Positions 1 to 5,807 of a stretch of DNA of 7,674 nucleotides are shown here, one piece after another. Within the stretch, counting starts at the first letter, position 1. The number at the start of each line of letters is the position of its first letter. Both the position numbers and the translations under genes were made by a program. This stretch comes from CAZBKJ01 sp964492495 (GTDB lineage: Bacteria; Patescibacteriota; Microgenomatia; UBA1400; UBA12028): contig CAZBKJ010000040.1 of NCBI GenBank assembly GCA_964492495.1, positions 1 to 7,674 of the forward strand, in the 5' to 3' direction. Under the pieces are notes generated by a model that was not told where the DNA came from, searched no databases, and saw only the letters and a list, made by a program, of their open reading frames with translations.

Positions 1-585
1 GGCAACGACACCATAGCGACTACATCGTCCGTACGTTGGTTTGATCCCTACAGTTCCACACCATGCAGAAGGTTGTCTGATTGATCCTGCAGTCTCTGAT
101 CCAATGCCTGCAATACACAGATCAGCGGCAATCGCTGCTGCGGTTCCACCAGATGATCCACCTGGAAGATGTTCGGGGTTGCGAGGGTTTTTTGTCGGGC
201 CAAAATCTGAAGTTTCGGTACTACTTCCGTGTGCAAATGCATCAAGGTTTGTTTTTCCAAGGGTTACTCCCCCGGCTTTGTGCATTCTGTTTGTGACTGT
301 CGATTCGTAGGGAGGGATGAAGTTTTTCAAGACATTTGAACTTGCCGTTGTCTCTATGCCTTTTGTCAAAAAATTATCTTTGACAGCGATCGGAGCCCCT
401 GCAAGCGGATCACCCTTTCTGTCCTCTGCCTGTGTTCTTGCATCTGTGTTTTTGGCAAGATAGATATTGTATTTAGGATTTTCGACTTCAATGGCATTTT
501 CAAGCTCACTGATCACATCAGTCGGAGAAATTTCTTTTGACTGGACTTTTTTGATGTAGTTTTTTAATGTCAGGTTTCGTAGCAT
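1..585 (-). CDS. gatA: Glu-tRNA(Gln)/Asp-tRNA(Asn) amidotransferase subunit A, N-terminal part (cut by window edge)
   Basis: The first 195 residues of GatA are present; the rest of a protein usually near 480 residues lies beyond position 1. GatA is the glutaminase subunit of GatCAB, releasing ammonia from glutamine for transamidation of mischarged Glu-tRNA(Gln) or Asp-tRNA(Asn). The amidase signature is clear: catalytic Lys69 in AVKDN, the glycine/serine loop PGGSSGG with the probable cis-serine Ser144, and the nucleophile Ser168 in SETAGSIRQP, followed by GIKPTYGRCSRYG. The 69/144/168 spacing matches the known GatA Lys-Ser-Ser triad. Ala167 sits where the family usually has a second glycine (TGGS), a conservative change. 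The ATG at 585 follows the gatC stop by 8 bases and gives the normal N-terminus; GGGGAA overlapping the gatC end may be a weak ribosome site. Co-transcribed with gatC; gatB is expected outside the window or elsewhere. Confidence 0.95.
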   Translation of the reverse strand, partial: MLRNLTLKNYIKKVQSKEISPTDVISELENAIEVENPKYNIYLAKNTDARTQAEDRKGDPLAGAPIAVKDNFLTKGIETTASSNVLKNFIPPYESTVTNRMHKAGGVTLGKTNLDAFAHGSSTETSDFGPTKNPRNPEHLPGGSSGGTAAAIAADLCIAGIGSETAGSIRQPSAWCGTVGIKPTYGRCSRYGVVA

Positions 586-593
586 AGGTCGTG

Positions 594-893
594 TTATTCC
601 CCGATGAGTTGATCGACAACAATATATCCATTGTGAGTGCGTTTGGCATTACTGAGTGCTTCTTCTTGTGAAAACATTCGAGTTGTATCAACCAAGTCCT
701 CACGAAGAATATTTTCAAGACCAGTGATCTGGTGCGTTGGTTCTACTCCCGTTGTATTCACGCTATTGAGGGAATCAACCACAAGGAGTGTCGTGGTAAA
801 CCCACTCGCAAGTTTTTTCTCTTCATCACTGGAGACAGGAATATTTGCAAGTTTTCCTATGTGGGCAACAGTCGCGGTCGAAATGGTGGACAT
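594..893 (-). CDS. gatC: Glu-tRNA(Gln)/Asp-tRNA(Asn) amidotransferase subunit C
   Basis: This 99-residue protein has the length and pattern of GatC, the small subunit that wraps around GatA and GatB and stabilises the amidotransferase. Visible hallmarks are the N-terminal helix around HIGKLANIPVSSDE (residues 11-24), the central hydrophobic helix with VDSLNSVNTTGVEPTHQ (39-55), the REDLVDTT segment (64-71) corresponding to the family's 'LREDEV' motif, and a C-terminal stretch NGYIVVDQLI (88-97) like the usual 'yF.VP.vl' ending. It lies 8 bases upstream of gatA, the common gatC-gatA order. The ATG at 893 has no convincing Shine-Dalgarno but has a good promoter-like pair close in front, so the transcript may be leaderless or nearly so. 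Identification rests on pattern plus context and is firm. Confidence 0.93.
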   Translation of the reverse strand: MSTISTATVAHIGKLANIPVSSDEEKKLASGFTTTLLVVDSLNSVNTTGVEPTHQITGLENILREDLVDTTRMFSQEEALSNAKRTHNGYIVVDQLIGE

Positions 894-903
894 ACAGCTC
901 TAT

Positions 904-932
904 ATTCTAGAGGTCAGGAGGCAATTATCCAA
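904..932 (-). promoter_or_regulatory. Candidate sigma70-type promoter of gatCA
   Basis: Read on the minus strand: TTGGAT (932-927), a 17-base spacer, then TAGAAT (909-904). Only 10 bases separate the -10 box from the gatC ATG, so the predicted transcription start falls about 3 bases before the start codon. It lies entirely in the 53-base gap between htpX and gatC and suggests gatCA can be transcribed independently of the lemA-htpX block. Pattern match only. Confidence 0.5.
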
Positions 933-946
933 GAAGGAAAAAAGAA

Positions 947-1882
947 TTATTTCCCGCGCAGCTTTTTGATTCGATCCTCAATGGGAGGATGTGTCGAGAA
1001 AAGTCCTGAAAACCAACCTACCGACCCGCCAGAGAAATTAGACTTTGGTGTATCTGTATAGAACGGGCTGTGGATGTAGAGATGGGCTGTCGCTTTGTTT
1101 GCAGCTTCCAACGGTTCCCGGTCACTGCCAAGTTTTTCTAAAGCCTTTGCAAGTCCTTCTGGATATTTGGTTAAGCCTGCACCCGATGCATCAGCCAAAA
1201 ACTCTCGGTTTCGAGAGATCGCAAGCTGGATGAGCTGAGCGATGATAGGCGAGAGGAAAGCAAAAAGTAGACCAACGACAAAAAAGATCATCTGGATCTG
1301 ACTACCGCCATTATCATCATCATTTGAGCGCTTTCGTCCCCCACCCCAGTACGACATACGCAAGAACCAATCAGCAAGCAGAGCCACAAGCCCAACCAGG
1401 ATGGTCACGATGGACATGAGTCTGATGTCATAGTTTCTGATGTGTGAGAGTTCGTGAGCGATCACGCCTTCAAGCTCGGTGCGATTGAGTCTGTCAAGGA
1501 TACCGGTGGTGGCACAGACGACCGCATGCTCAGGATCTCTGCCGGTAGCAAATGCATTCATTGCGGTATCCTCAATCACGTAGAGTTTTGGCATTGGCAT
1601 TTGCGCAGCCAAACACAAGTTTTCCGTGACCGTGTAAAACGTGAAATCAGTTTTTCGATCAGCCGGTCGTGCACCCGAGAGTGTGAGGATGATGCGGTCA
1701 GAAAAATAATAGCTCGTAAAACTCATTGCCCCAGAAGCGATCAAAGCGATAGGTACAAGTGAGGGCTCAAATCCAAATCCACGCACCATGCAGTACACAG
1801 CGACAGTGATGAACGCAATAAACAATCCCATGATGAGCCAGGATTTTCGTTTGTTGCTGTCAATTTGGTCGTAAAAATTCAT
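947..1882 (-). CDS. htpX: Membrane zinc metalloprotease HtpX (peptidase family M48)
   Basis: This 311-residue protein is a full-length HtpX homologue, a membrane-embedded metalloprotease that in other bacteria helps degrade misfolded membrane proteins. The zinc site is plain: HELSH at residues 143-147 supplies two histidines and the catalytic glutamate, and Glu227 in NREFLADASGA is the third ligand typical of M48. Hydrophobic segments near 15-34, 41-60, 154-174 and 196-222 fit the four-span HtpX topology with the active site on the cytoplasmic side. The conserved tail STHPPIEDRIKKL (296-308) is also present. The ATG at 1882 is preceded by AGGAAC with suitable spacing. A low-complexity GGGRKRSNDDDNGGS stretch (180-194) is a flexible loop. 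It belongs to the lemA cluster but is separated from lemA by an unrecognised gene. Confidence 0.95.
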   Translation of the reverse strand: MNFYDQIDSNKRKSWLIMGLFIAFITVAVYCMVRGFGFEPSLVPIALIASGAMSFTSYYFSDRIILTLSGARPADRKTDFTFYTVTENLCLAAQMPMPKLYVIEDTAMNAFATGRDPEHAVVCATTGILDRLNRTELEGVIAHELSHIRNYDIRLMSIVTILVGLVALLADWFLRMSYWGGGRKRSNDDDNGGSQIQMIFFVVGLLFAFLSPIIAQLIQLAISRNREFLADASGAGLTKYPEGLAKALEKLGSDREPLEAANKATAHLYIHSPFYTDTPKSNFSGGSVGWFSGLFSTHPPIEDRIKKLRGK

Positions 1883-1916
1883 GATTTGTTCCTATATTCT
1901 TCTGTCGATGTAGATT

Positions 1917-2363
1917 TCACTCTCGTATTATTTTTCCAATTGCCTCCGAAAATGTAGACATATCTGGATATCCACTCTTCGTATCAATCTGGATTATGGA
2001 TATTTTGTCACCTAGTTCTTTCTCAAGAGTCCTCTGAAGACTGATTGAACTTGATACGGGACGATAGTCATTTTTTTCTGGGTCTTCTCTTTTCAAATCT
2101 CCAGGCTCAGCTAATCCAAAATTGGTATCAATCATCGCGATAATGTGCCTGTTGTACGTACTCGCTTTGAGTAGCTCAATCATCGACTGAGCATCTCTTT
2201 TTGTTTGAACATAGCTGGTTTTGAACCGCTCAAGAGTTGTATCCTTCTCGGACTCAGCTGAAATCCGGTTTTCTATCGCGATACATACCGTTTTCTTTGA
2301 GGAAAAGATAATAAACCACGGCACTGACCGCTTCAACTGTTCTGGCTTTTCTGCTGAAGGCAT
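1917..2363 (-). CDS. Unrecognised 148-residue protein between lemA and htpX
   Basis: I do not recognise this family. The protein has no signal peptide or clear membrane span, so it is probably cytoplasmic. Alternating beta-like and helical stretches are visible: VPWFIIFSS and KTVCIAIENR near the N-terminus, HIIAMIDTNFGL (residues 73-84), ISIIQIDTKSGYPD (121-134) and a final helix FSEAIGKIIRE, suggesting a small alpha/beta domain. The region 85-105 is charged and probably a loop. It starts 4 bases after the lemA stop and ends 34 bases before htpX, so it is almost certainly co-transcribed and perhaps translationally coupled to lemA; its own ribosome site is weak (GTGAG inside the lemA end). The tight packing and uninterrupted frame support a real gene. 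Its placement splits the usual lemA-htpX pair. Function unknown. Confidence 0.75.
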   Translation of the reverse strand: MPSAEKPEQLKRSVPWFIIFSSKKTVCIAIENRISAESEKDTTLERFKTSYVQTKRDAQSMIELLKASTYNRHIIAMIDTNFGLAEPGDLKREDPEKNDYRPVSSSISLQRTLEKELGDKISIIQIDTKSGYPDMSTFSEAIGKIIRE

Positions 2364-2367
2364 AGTA

Positions 2368-2952
2368 TTACAAACTCACTTTTGGATCATGAGTTTCAGC
2401 TTCAGAAACAGAGACATGTGCTCCACTCATTGGAGTCGCGAGTCCTGCTTTCTTGGTAAAGCCAAACATCTTGCCAATAAAGCTACTTGGAACAGTAACC
2501 AGCATCTGATTGTACTGTTGTGACAAATCAATGACTGCTCGGCGTGAGTACATGAGCTTATCTGCTGTATCTCGAAGCTCTGCCATGAAGTTATTCACCG
2601 TGCTATCCGCCTGGATCTGTGGGTTACTTTCGACCAAGATCTGCATGCGACTTGCCAAGTTTGAAAGTTGTGCTTCCACTTTGTCAAGAGATTTCCCATC
2701 ACTCATTGAGGCATTCTCGACACTCTTCCTCGCATCTGTCAGCATCTTGAAGACATCTTTTTCATGCTTCATATAGCCTTTGACACTTGATTCGAGGTTT
2801 GGAATCAAACTTGCTTGCCTCTTGAGTTGGTTACCAATTTCTTGGATTGCAGCGTCAATACGGGTATCAGTTGTCTGAAACGAGTTATAGACACTCGCAA
2901 CGTACAACAGTACCGCAACGATAATTACAACCGGAATTAAAAATCCTCCCAT
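2368..2952 (-). CDS. lemA: LemA family membrane-anchored protein
   Basis: This 194-residue protein is a typical LemA: an N-terminal membrane anchor (residues about 4-20) followed at once by the family's YN motif (22-23), then a helical coiled domain. The signature around residues 42-64, QLKRQASLIPNLESSVKGY followed by MKHE, and the segment with NPQIQADSTVNNFMAELRDT (110-129) correspond to the conserved LemA pattern ('QLKRR.DLIPNLV..VKGY..HE'; 'YP.L+A...F..L...L'). RRAVIDLSQQYNQMLVTVPS (137-156) and a hydrophobic FIGKMFGFTKK complete the domain; the final 25 residues are polar and probably disordered. LemA proteins commonly sit next to HtpX or M48 proteases, but their biochemical role is unsettled. 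The ATG at 2952 has an AGGAAAGGATGG ribosome site, and a 6-bp hairpin lies just upstream. Confidence 0.93.
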   Translation of the reverse strand: MGGFLIPVVIIVAVLLYVASVYNSFQTTDTRIDAAIQEIGNQLKRQASLIPNLESSVKGYMKHEKDVFKMLTDARKSVENASMSDGKSLDKVEAQLSNLASRMQILVESNPQIQADSTVNNFMAELRDTADKLMYSRRAVIDLSQQYNQMLVTVPSSFIGKMFGFTKKAGLATPMSGAHVSVSEAETHDPKVSL

Positions 2953-2966
2953 ACGTCCATCCTTTC

Positions 2967-2983
2967 CTCTTCATAGTGAAGAG
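2967..2983 (-). promoter_or_regulatory. Small hairpin in the lemA leader
   Basis: CTCTTC-ATAGT-GAAGAG forms a perfect 6-bp stem with a 5-base loop. It sits between the micro-protein stop (2995) and the lemA ribosome site. No T-run follows on the minus strand, so it is not a standard terminator; it may stabilise or segment the message, or be chance. Confidence 0.35.
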
Positions 2984-2994
2984 AACTATATAAA

Positions 2995-3087
2995 CTATTT
3001 ACTTTTCCTAGTGATAGCGAAAGCAAAAAAACCAACCGTGATGATCATACCAATCAAAGTGATGACAATTCCTAACTGGTTTTCCAT
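2995..3087 (-). CDS. 30-residue single-span membrane micro-protein
   Basis: A short open frame encodes MENQLGIVITLIGMIITVG followed by FFAFAITRKSK and a TAG stop. It has a short polar start, one hydrophobic helix of about 22 residues (5-26) and a basic tail RKSK, the layout of a single-pass inner-membrane peptide with its C-terminus in the cytoplasm. The strongest evidence that it is translated is a near-perfect Shine-Dalgarno, AAGGAGG, 6 bases before the ATG at 3087. It overlaps the end of the broken upstream frame by 16 bases and precedes lemA by 42 bases, so it is likely part of the same operon. I do not know the function; a link to LemA, HtpX or the upstream membrane gene is only suggested by position. 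Confidence 0.7.
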   Translation of the reverse strand: MENQLGIVITLIGMIITVGFFAFAITRKSK

Positions 3088-3293
3088 AGCTTGCCTCCTT
3101 TTTTGACGAATAACGCCAGGCTGTAAAAAGTAACCCAGGCAAGTATTCCAAGTATGCCAATCAGGATATTGAACACTTCTTCAGAAAAAGCCTGGCCTTA
3201 TGTTACCGCCGCAAAGGTAAGATTTCCCAGATCCATAATCTTTGCCGAGATTTCTTTTCTGTCGGCAATTGTTATGTTCAACATGACACTCAT
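3072..3293 (-). pseudogene. Small membrane-protein gene interrupted by an in-frame TAA
   Basis: Reading from ATG at 3293, the frame gives 31 residues (MSVMLNITIADRKEISAKIM, then DLGNLTFAAVT) and meets TAA at 3200-3198. Past that stop the same frame continues for 41 residues, GQAFSEEVFNILIGILGILA through a hydrophobic helix to LFVKKGGKLWKTS and a TAG at 3074-3072. The two halves together resemble a small CPR-type membrane protein: a helical start, a 'DLGNLTFAAV' amphipathic segment, then a membrane helix and a basic end. From memory, proteins of this design are common in these genomes, often just before a second micro-protein as here; I could not check it. A single substitution could have created the stop. 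Alternatives are a sequencing error, or translation of the second half from GTG at 3176 as a 34-residue peptide. A promoter-like -10 lies 7 bases before the ATG. Confidence 0.6.
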
Positions 3294-3321
3294 TGTATCA
3301 AGTATACTCCAATGATAACAT
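3293..3321 (+). promoter_or_regulatory. Candidate promoter of the rightward 90-residue gene
   Basis: TTGTAT (3293-3298), a 17-base spacer and TAACAT (3316-3321) with an extended TG one base before the -10 (TGATAACAT). Transcription would begin near 3328, just before the AAGGAGG ribosome site, leaving a very short leader. It overlaps the leftward promoter, so the two units may compete. Confidence 0.4.
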
Positions 3322-3329
3322 CGCAAAAA
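3301..3329 (-). promoter_or_regulatory. Candidate promoter of the leftward small-membrane-gene/lemA/htpX block
   Basis: On the minus strand TTTTTG (3329-3324), a 17-base spacer and TATACT (3306-3301) precede the ATG at 3293 by only 7 bases, which would give a leaderless transcript. The -10 lies inside the palindrome AGTATACT and overlaps the rightward promoter of the 90-residue gene. The -35 box is weak. Confidence 0.4.
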
Positions 3330-3339
3330 AGGAGGCTCT

Positions 3340-3612
3340 ATGCCTATCGGTCATGAAGGAACTACCTATAAATTTGATATTGAAGAGGCTTCGAAGAAAT
3401 TTCAGGCGATAGCCCGTTCTGAAAAAGTACAATTTGATTCAACAAAACCAGCTCATTTGAGGATTGTGGGGTCGGCACTTCTAAGAGAGATGGGAACCGC
3501 CTTCTCCCAGTTAAGGGGAATTTCAGTAAGTGTGGAGGGGGATATGATTTCAGTGCATGTTCCCTCAGATCAACCAAGATCTCCAGGTGAGGGGTTGTTT
3601 CCAATTGCTTGA
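3340..3612 (+). CDS. Unrecognised 90-residue soluble protein
   Basis: I do not recognise this protein. It has no signal peptide or membrane span. Composition suggests a helix (residues 13-29, IEEASKKFQAIARSEKV), then a beta-like LRIVGSALLREMG and an ISVSVEGDMISVHVP hairpin (residues 60-75), and a short Pro/Gly-rich tail; this could be a compact alpha/beta domain. The start at 3340 is well supported by AAGGAGG placed 4 bases before the ATG, behind an A-run almost identical to the one ahead of the micro-protein at 3087. It is divergent from the lemA block and its last codons carry the -35 box of the tRNA-Asp promoter, so transcription probably runs on into that tRNA and stops at the terminator after it. 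Function unknown. Confidence 0.75.
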   Translation: MPIGHEGTTYKFDIEEASKKFQAIARSEKVQFDSTKPAHLRIVGSALLREMGTAFSQLRGISVSVEGDMISVHVPSDQPRSPGEGLFPIA

Positions 3613-3633
3613 TCCTTGGCGTGATGGTAAAAT
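3605..3633 (+). promoter_or_regulatory. Promoter of tRNA-Asp
   Basis: TTGCTT (3605-3610), a 17-base spacer, and TAAAAT (3628-3633) with an extended TG (TGGTAAAAT). The predicted start near 3640 leaves a leader of about 16 bases before the tRNA. The -35 box lies over the last codons of the preceding gene. Confidence 0.6.
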
Positions 3634-3655
3634 ATTCCTCTAGTAATAGCTAGTG

Positions 3656-3729
3656 GCTCCCGTGGTCTAGCGGTCTATGACGACTCCCTGTCACGGAGTA
3701 AATCACCGGTTCGAATCCGGTCGGGAGCG
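3656..3729 (+). tRNA. tRNA-Asp, anticodon GTC
   Basis: A full 74-base cloverleaf can be drawn. The acceptor GCTCCCG pairs with CGGGAGC, the D-arm contains AGCGGTC with the GG of the D-loop, the anticodon stem is ACTCC/GGAGT around the loop CTGTCAC (anticodon GTC), and the T-arm is ACCGG-TTCGAAT-CCGGT. The discriminator is G, as expected for bacterial tRNA-Asp. CCA is not encoded (the next bases are CAA), so a CCA-adding enzyme must finish the end. Confidence 0.97.
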
Positions 3730-3730
3730 C

Positions 3731-3769
3731 AAAAAAAGGACTGCACACAACGTGTGTGGTCCTTTTTTT
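3731..3769. terminator. Bidirectional intrinsic terminator between tRNA-Asp and the methyltransferase gene
   Basis: AAAAAAAGGAC plus CACACA pair with TGTGTG plus GTCCTTTTTTT around the loop ACG, with a TG bulge in the left arm. The A-run and T-run at the two ends make it work on both strands, ending the rightward tRNA transcript and the leftward methyltransferase transcript. Confidence 0.9.
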
Positions 3770-3806
3770 ATGTCTTCAGGAGGTTGAATCGTGTGAACGA
3801 AGAACC

Positions 3807-4757
3807 CTACCTTTTTAACTTCTGAATCCGAAACCGAAACATATCCTGATCCGCAAACACAACTTTATGATTAGGAAGGTGGGAAATAACGCCCATGATT
3901 TCATTCCAGGTGAGGGGTGTATCGTATTCTGGAGTGTATGCGTCCAAGCAGTTTAATATCGCCCATTCGACATTGGCTTTGAAAGTCATGCCAGGCATGA
4001 GTCGAGAGTAGTCAAAGATCGGGAGGATAATATCTGGAATATCTTTGATGTATCGAATATTCGGGAACAGTCGATTCAGGATATTCATCTTAAACCACAA
4101 AAGTGGAGGGATCACTCTTTTTAGAAAATTGTGAAAAGTCTCTCTGTTGAGTTTTTTGGTAAATGGTCGAAAGTAGTAATACGTATAGAAAAAATTTCGC
4201 CAGCTTTTCGCATAGACATCAAAGATAACATCTCCACCTTCTTTGACATACGAATACAACTGCCAGATGGCTAATTGCGGGTTATACGTATGCTGGATGA
4301 CACCACGACAATAGACGATATCAAACACACCTTTTTTGACAGAAAGATCAAATAAATCGCCATGTACGGCAAGCAGGTTTGGTGCTCCCAAAGCGGCATT
4401 GGAATAGATGGCTGAACTTGGGTCAACCGTGACGACTTCTTTTGCGTAGTCCACAAAATAATCCGTATATCGCCCTGCCCCTGAGCCCACTTCCAAGATG
4501 GTTTTACCCAGCAAGGTCTTTATGGGTTTTTTTAGCATCATCTCTAAGTGCTTGAGTGTAGCTTTGGTTCCATTCTGGCGGTCAATCTGCGTATCTTCAA
4601 AATTATTCCATTCATATCCAAAGGATTTGCTGTAATGTTTACCATCTTTTGGAAGTATGTGATGAATGTGTGTGTTTCCTTTTTTACCTCGAAACGAATT
4701 GGAAATTTCTTCATCTTCCCCAGCAGGTGTATCAAAATACGAATCAAACTTTTTCAT
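3807..4757 (-). CDS. Class I SAM-dependent methyltransferase
   Basis: This 316-residue protein carries a Rossmann-type methyltransferase core at residues about 80-185. Motif I is ILEVGSGAGRYT (87-98), the acidic residue at the end of strand 2 is Asp112 in VDPSS, GDLFDL (133-138) is the adenine-side motif, and FDIVYCRGVIQHTYNP (145-160) is the post-motif typical of Methyltransf_11-like enzymes. An N-terminal region with SKSFGYEWNNF (43-53) and a long aromatic-rich C-terminal part (186-316) presumably define the substrate. Similar architectures are common among methyltransferases in cell-surface polysaccharide and glycan loci, but no glycosyltransferase is adjacent here, so the substrate is unknown. 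The ATG at 4757 has GAAGG upstream. It is an isolated single-gene unit with its own extended -10 promoter and shares the terminator at 3731-3769. Stop is TAG. Confidence 0.9.
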   Translation of the reverse strand: MKKFDSYFDTPAGEDEEISNSFRGKKGNTHIHHILPKDGKHYSKSFGYEWNNFEDTQIDRQNGTKATLKHLEMMLKKPIKTLLGKTILEVGSGAGRYTDYFVDYAKEVVTVDPSSAIYSNAALGAPNLLAVHGDLFDLSVKKGVFDIVYCRGVIQHTYNPQLAIWQLYSYVKEGGDVIFDVYAKSWRNFFYTYYYFRPFTKKLNRETFHNFLKRVIPPLLWFKMNILNRLFPNIRYIKDIPDIILPIFDYSRLMPGMTFKANVEWAILNCLDAYTPEYDTPLTWNEIMGVISHLPNHKVVFADQDMFRFRIQKLKR

Positions 4758-4758
4758 A

Positions 4759-4789
4759 AGTGACCTTCTCTCTTGTGGTCACTATAGCA
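4759..4789 (-). promoter_or_regulatory. Extended -10 promoter and inverted repeat ahead of the methyltransferase gene
   Basis: On the minus strand TGCTATAGT (4789-4781) is a good extended -10; no strong -35 is seen at ideal spacing. AGTGACC (4759-4765) and GGTCACT (4777-4783) form a 7-bp inverted repeat with an 11-base gap. The outer arm overlaps the -10 and the inner arm ends right before the start codon, enclosing the GAAGG ribosome site. It could be a repressor operator or an RNA hairpin masking the start. Confidence 0.45.
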
Positions 4790-4920
4790 CCGCTTGGAGG
4801 CTCACAACCAAAACCCAAAAAAAATAAGAAGTCTCAGTCAAGAAGCGATGAGTGTGGGGGCGTAATAATAATCAGACAAGAAGACAAATTATTCAACTGA
4901 GAGAGACTTTGTCGCAGGTG

Positions 4921-4988
4921 TTGAAACTTTCTTTTTGTACTTGTTATTCTATTCGCCTCTTGACACTTTGAAAAAACTTTCGTACGTT
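4921..4988 (+). promoter_or_regulatory. Tandem candidate promoters of the LysM gene
   Basis: The better one is TTGACA (4960-4965, perfect -35), a 17-base spacer and TACGTT (4983-4988), which keeps the most conserved -10 positions. A second, upstream pair is TTGAAA (4921-4926), 18 bases, TATTCT (4945-4950). Either gives a leader of 70 to 110 bases before the ATG at 5068. Confidence 0.45.
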
Positions 4989-5067
4989 GAGTAACAATCT
5001 GCTGCCCCAGATATTAACCAAATACTACACGCGTATGCTCTGATCTAAAGGGCAAAAGAGAGGTCTT

Positions 5068-5757
5068 ATGGCAAAACAAACAACTTGGGTAGAAAAGGTA
5101 CAGCAGTACGAATCTGAACTCTCAACACTTTTAGGTGTTGTGGTGGTGATTGTTCTTGCACTCGCCTTATTTTTATTCATTCGCCGTGATTCCCAAAACG
5201 CTCCCACCATTTCAGATTCTGGCGACATGACCGATATTGAAAACCTCATGTCTTCCCCAAGTCCAACTGCGTACACAGTCAAAGCAGGAGAAGGACTCTG
5301 GAACATCGCAGAAGAAGTGTATAGCGATGGATACATGTGGACAGAGATCGCCAAAGCCAATAATCTCTCTGCCCCCTATACATTGACTGAGGGACAAGAG
5401 CTCGTCCTCCCCTCAATCAGTCCAAGTGCAAGTCCGGTCGCGATGGCATCAAGTTCCCCAGAAGATACCGCAACCGCCGCACCTGAAGCGACTCGTACAC
5501 CAGTAGCTACAAGTACACTGGCACCAACTCCTGTGATTCATGTGAATCCATCGACACCAGAAACACCAACAAAGACCCCAACATCAGGATCGTACACCGT
5601 GAAGGCTGGCGACTCACTGTGGACAATCGCAGTTGATCAATATGGTGATGGATACAAATGGACTGAGATCTATCGTGAAAACCGTGAAAAAGTCGGTGGA
5701 AATCCAGGCATCATTATCCCAGGACAAGAACTTTCTCTTCCACAAATTGGAAAATAG
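5068..5757 (+). CDS. Membrane-anchored protein with two LysM domains
   Basis: This 229-residue protein has a short cytoplasmic start, one membrane span (about residues 20-38: LLGVVVVIVLALALFLFIR), and an outside part with two LysM modules. LysM1 is about 68-115 (AYTVKAGEGLWNIAEEVYSD ... LTEGQELVLP) and LysM2 about 175-225 (SYTVKAGDSLWTIAVDQYGD ... IIIPGQELSLP). A 55-residue Pro/Ser/Thr/Ala-rich linker joins them. LysM modules bind N-acetylglucosamine glycans such as peptidoglycan, so the protein probably tethers the membrane to the cell wall. No catalytic domain is present. The two modules are similar to each other, including DGYxWTEI, which suggests internal duplication. The ATG follows GAGAGG at 5058-5063. 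It is a monocistronic unit ended by the hairpin at 5776-5807. Stop is TAG. Confidence 0.93.
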   Translation: MAKQTTWVEKVQQYESELSTLLGVVVVIVLALALFLFIRRDSQNAPTISDSGDMTDIENLMSSPSPTAYTVKAGEGLWNIAEEVYSDGYMWTEIAKANNLSAPYTLTEGQELVLPSISPSASPVAMASSSPEDTATAAPEATRTPVATSTLAPTPVIHVNPSTPETPTKTPTSGSYTVKAGDSLWTIAVDQYGDGYKWTEIYRENREKVGGNPGIIIPGQELSLPQIGK

Positions 5758-5775
5758 GTTGGCAGGTAAAAATAC

Positions 5776-5807
5776 AAAGGAGACGGGTCGTAGATCTGTC
5801 TCCTTTT
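5776..5807 (+). terminator. Intrinsic terminator after the LysM gene
   Basis: AAAGGAGAC (5776-5784) pairs with GTCTCCTTT (5798-5806), giving a 9-bp stem with a 13-base loop ending in a short T-run. It lies 18 bases after the stop codon, and its right arm abuts the extended -10 of the tRNA-Gly promoter. Confidence 0.75.

Larger units (their letters stand above)
4758..5067. other. 310-base intergenic region
   Basis: No open frame with a ribosome site was found on either strand. It holds the methyltransferase promoter at its left end and candidate promoters for the LysM gene at its right. The middle (about 4810-4920) is purine-rich and contains GTCTCAGT (4831) and a partly complementary ACTGAGAGAGAC about 60 bases on, a weak long-range pairing that I cannot interpret. 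Confidence 0.5.

Noticed and set aside
637..1061. Plus-strand frames of about 110 residues over gatC and the end of htpX
   Set aside because: They are antisense to two clearly homologous genes and have no family features or ribosome sites.
1454..1762. 102-residue plus-strand frame within htpX
   Set aside because: It is antisense to the conserved protease core; the htpX frame carries the HELSH motif.
5025..5360. 111-residue minus-strand frame over the LysM gene
   Set aside because: It is antisense to a well-defined anchored LysM protein, with low-complexity composition and no ribosome site.
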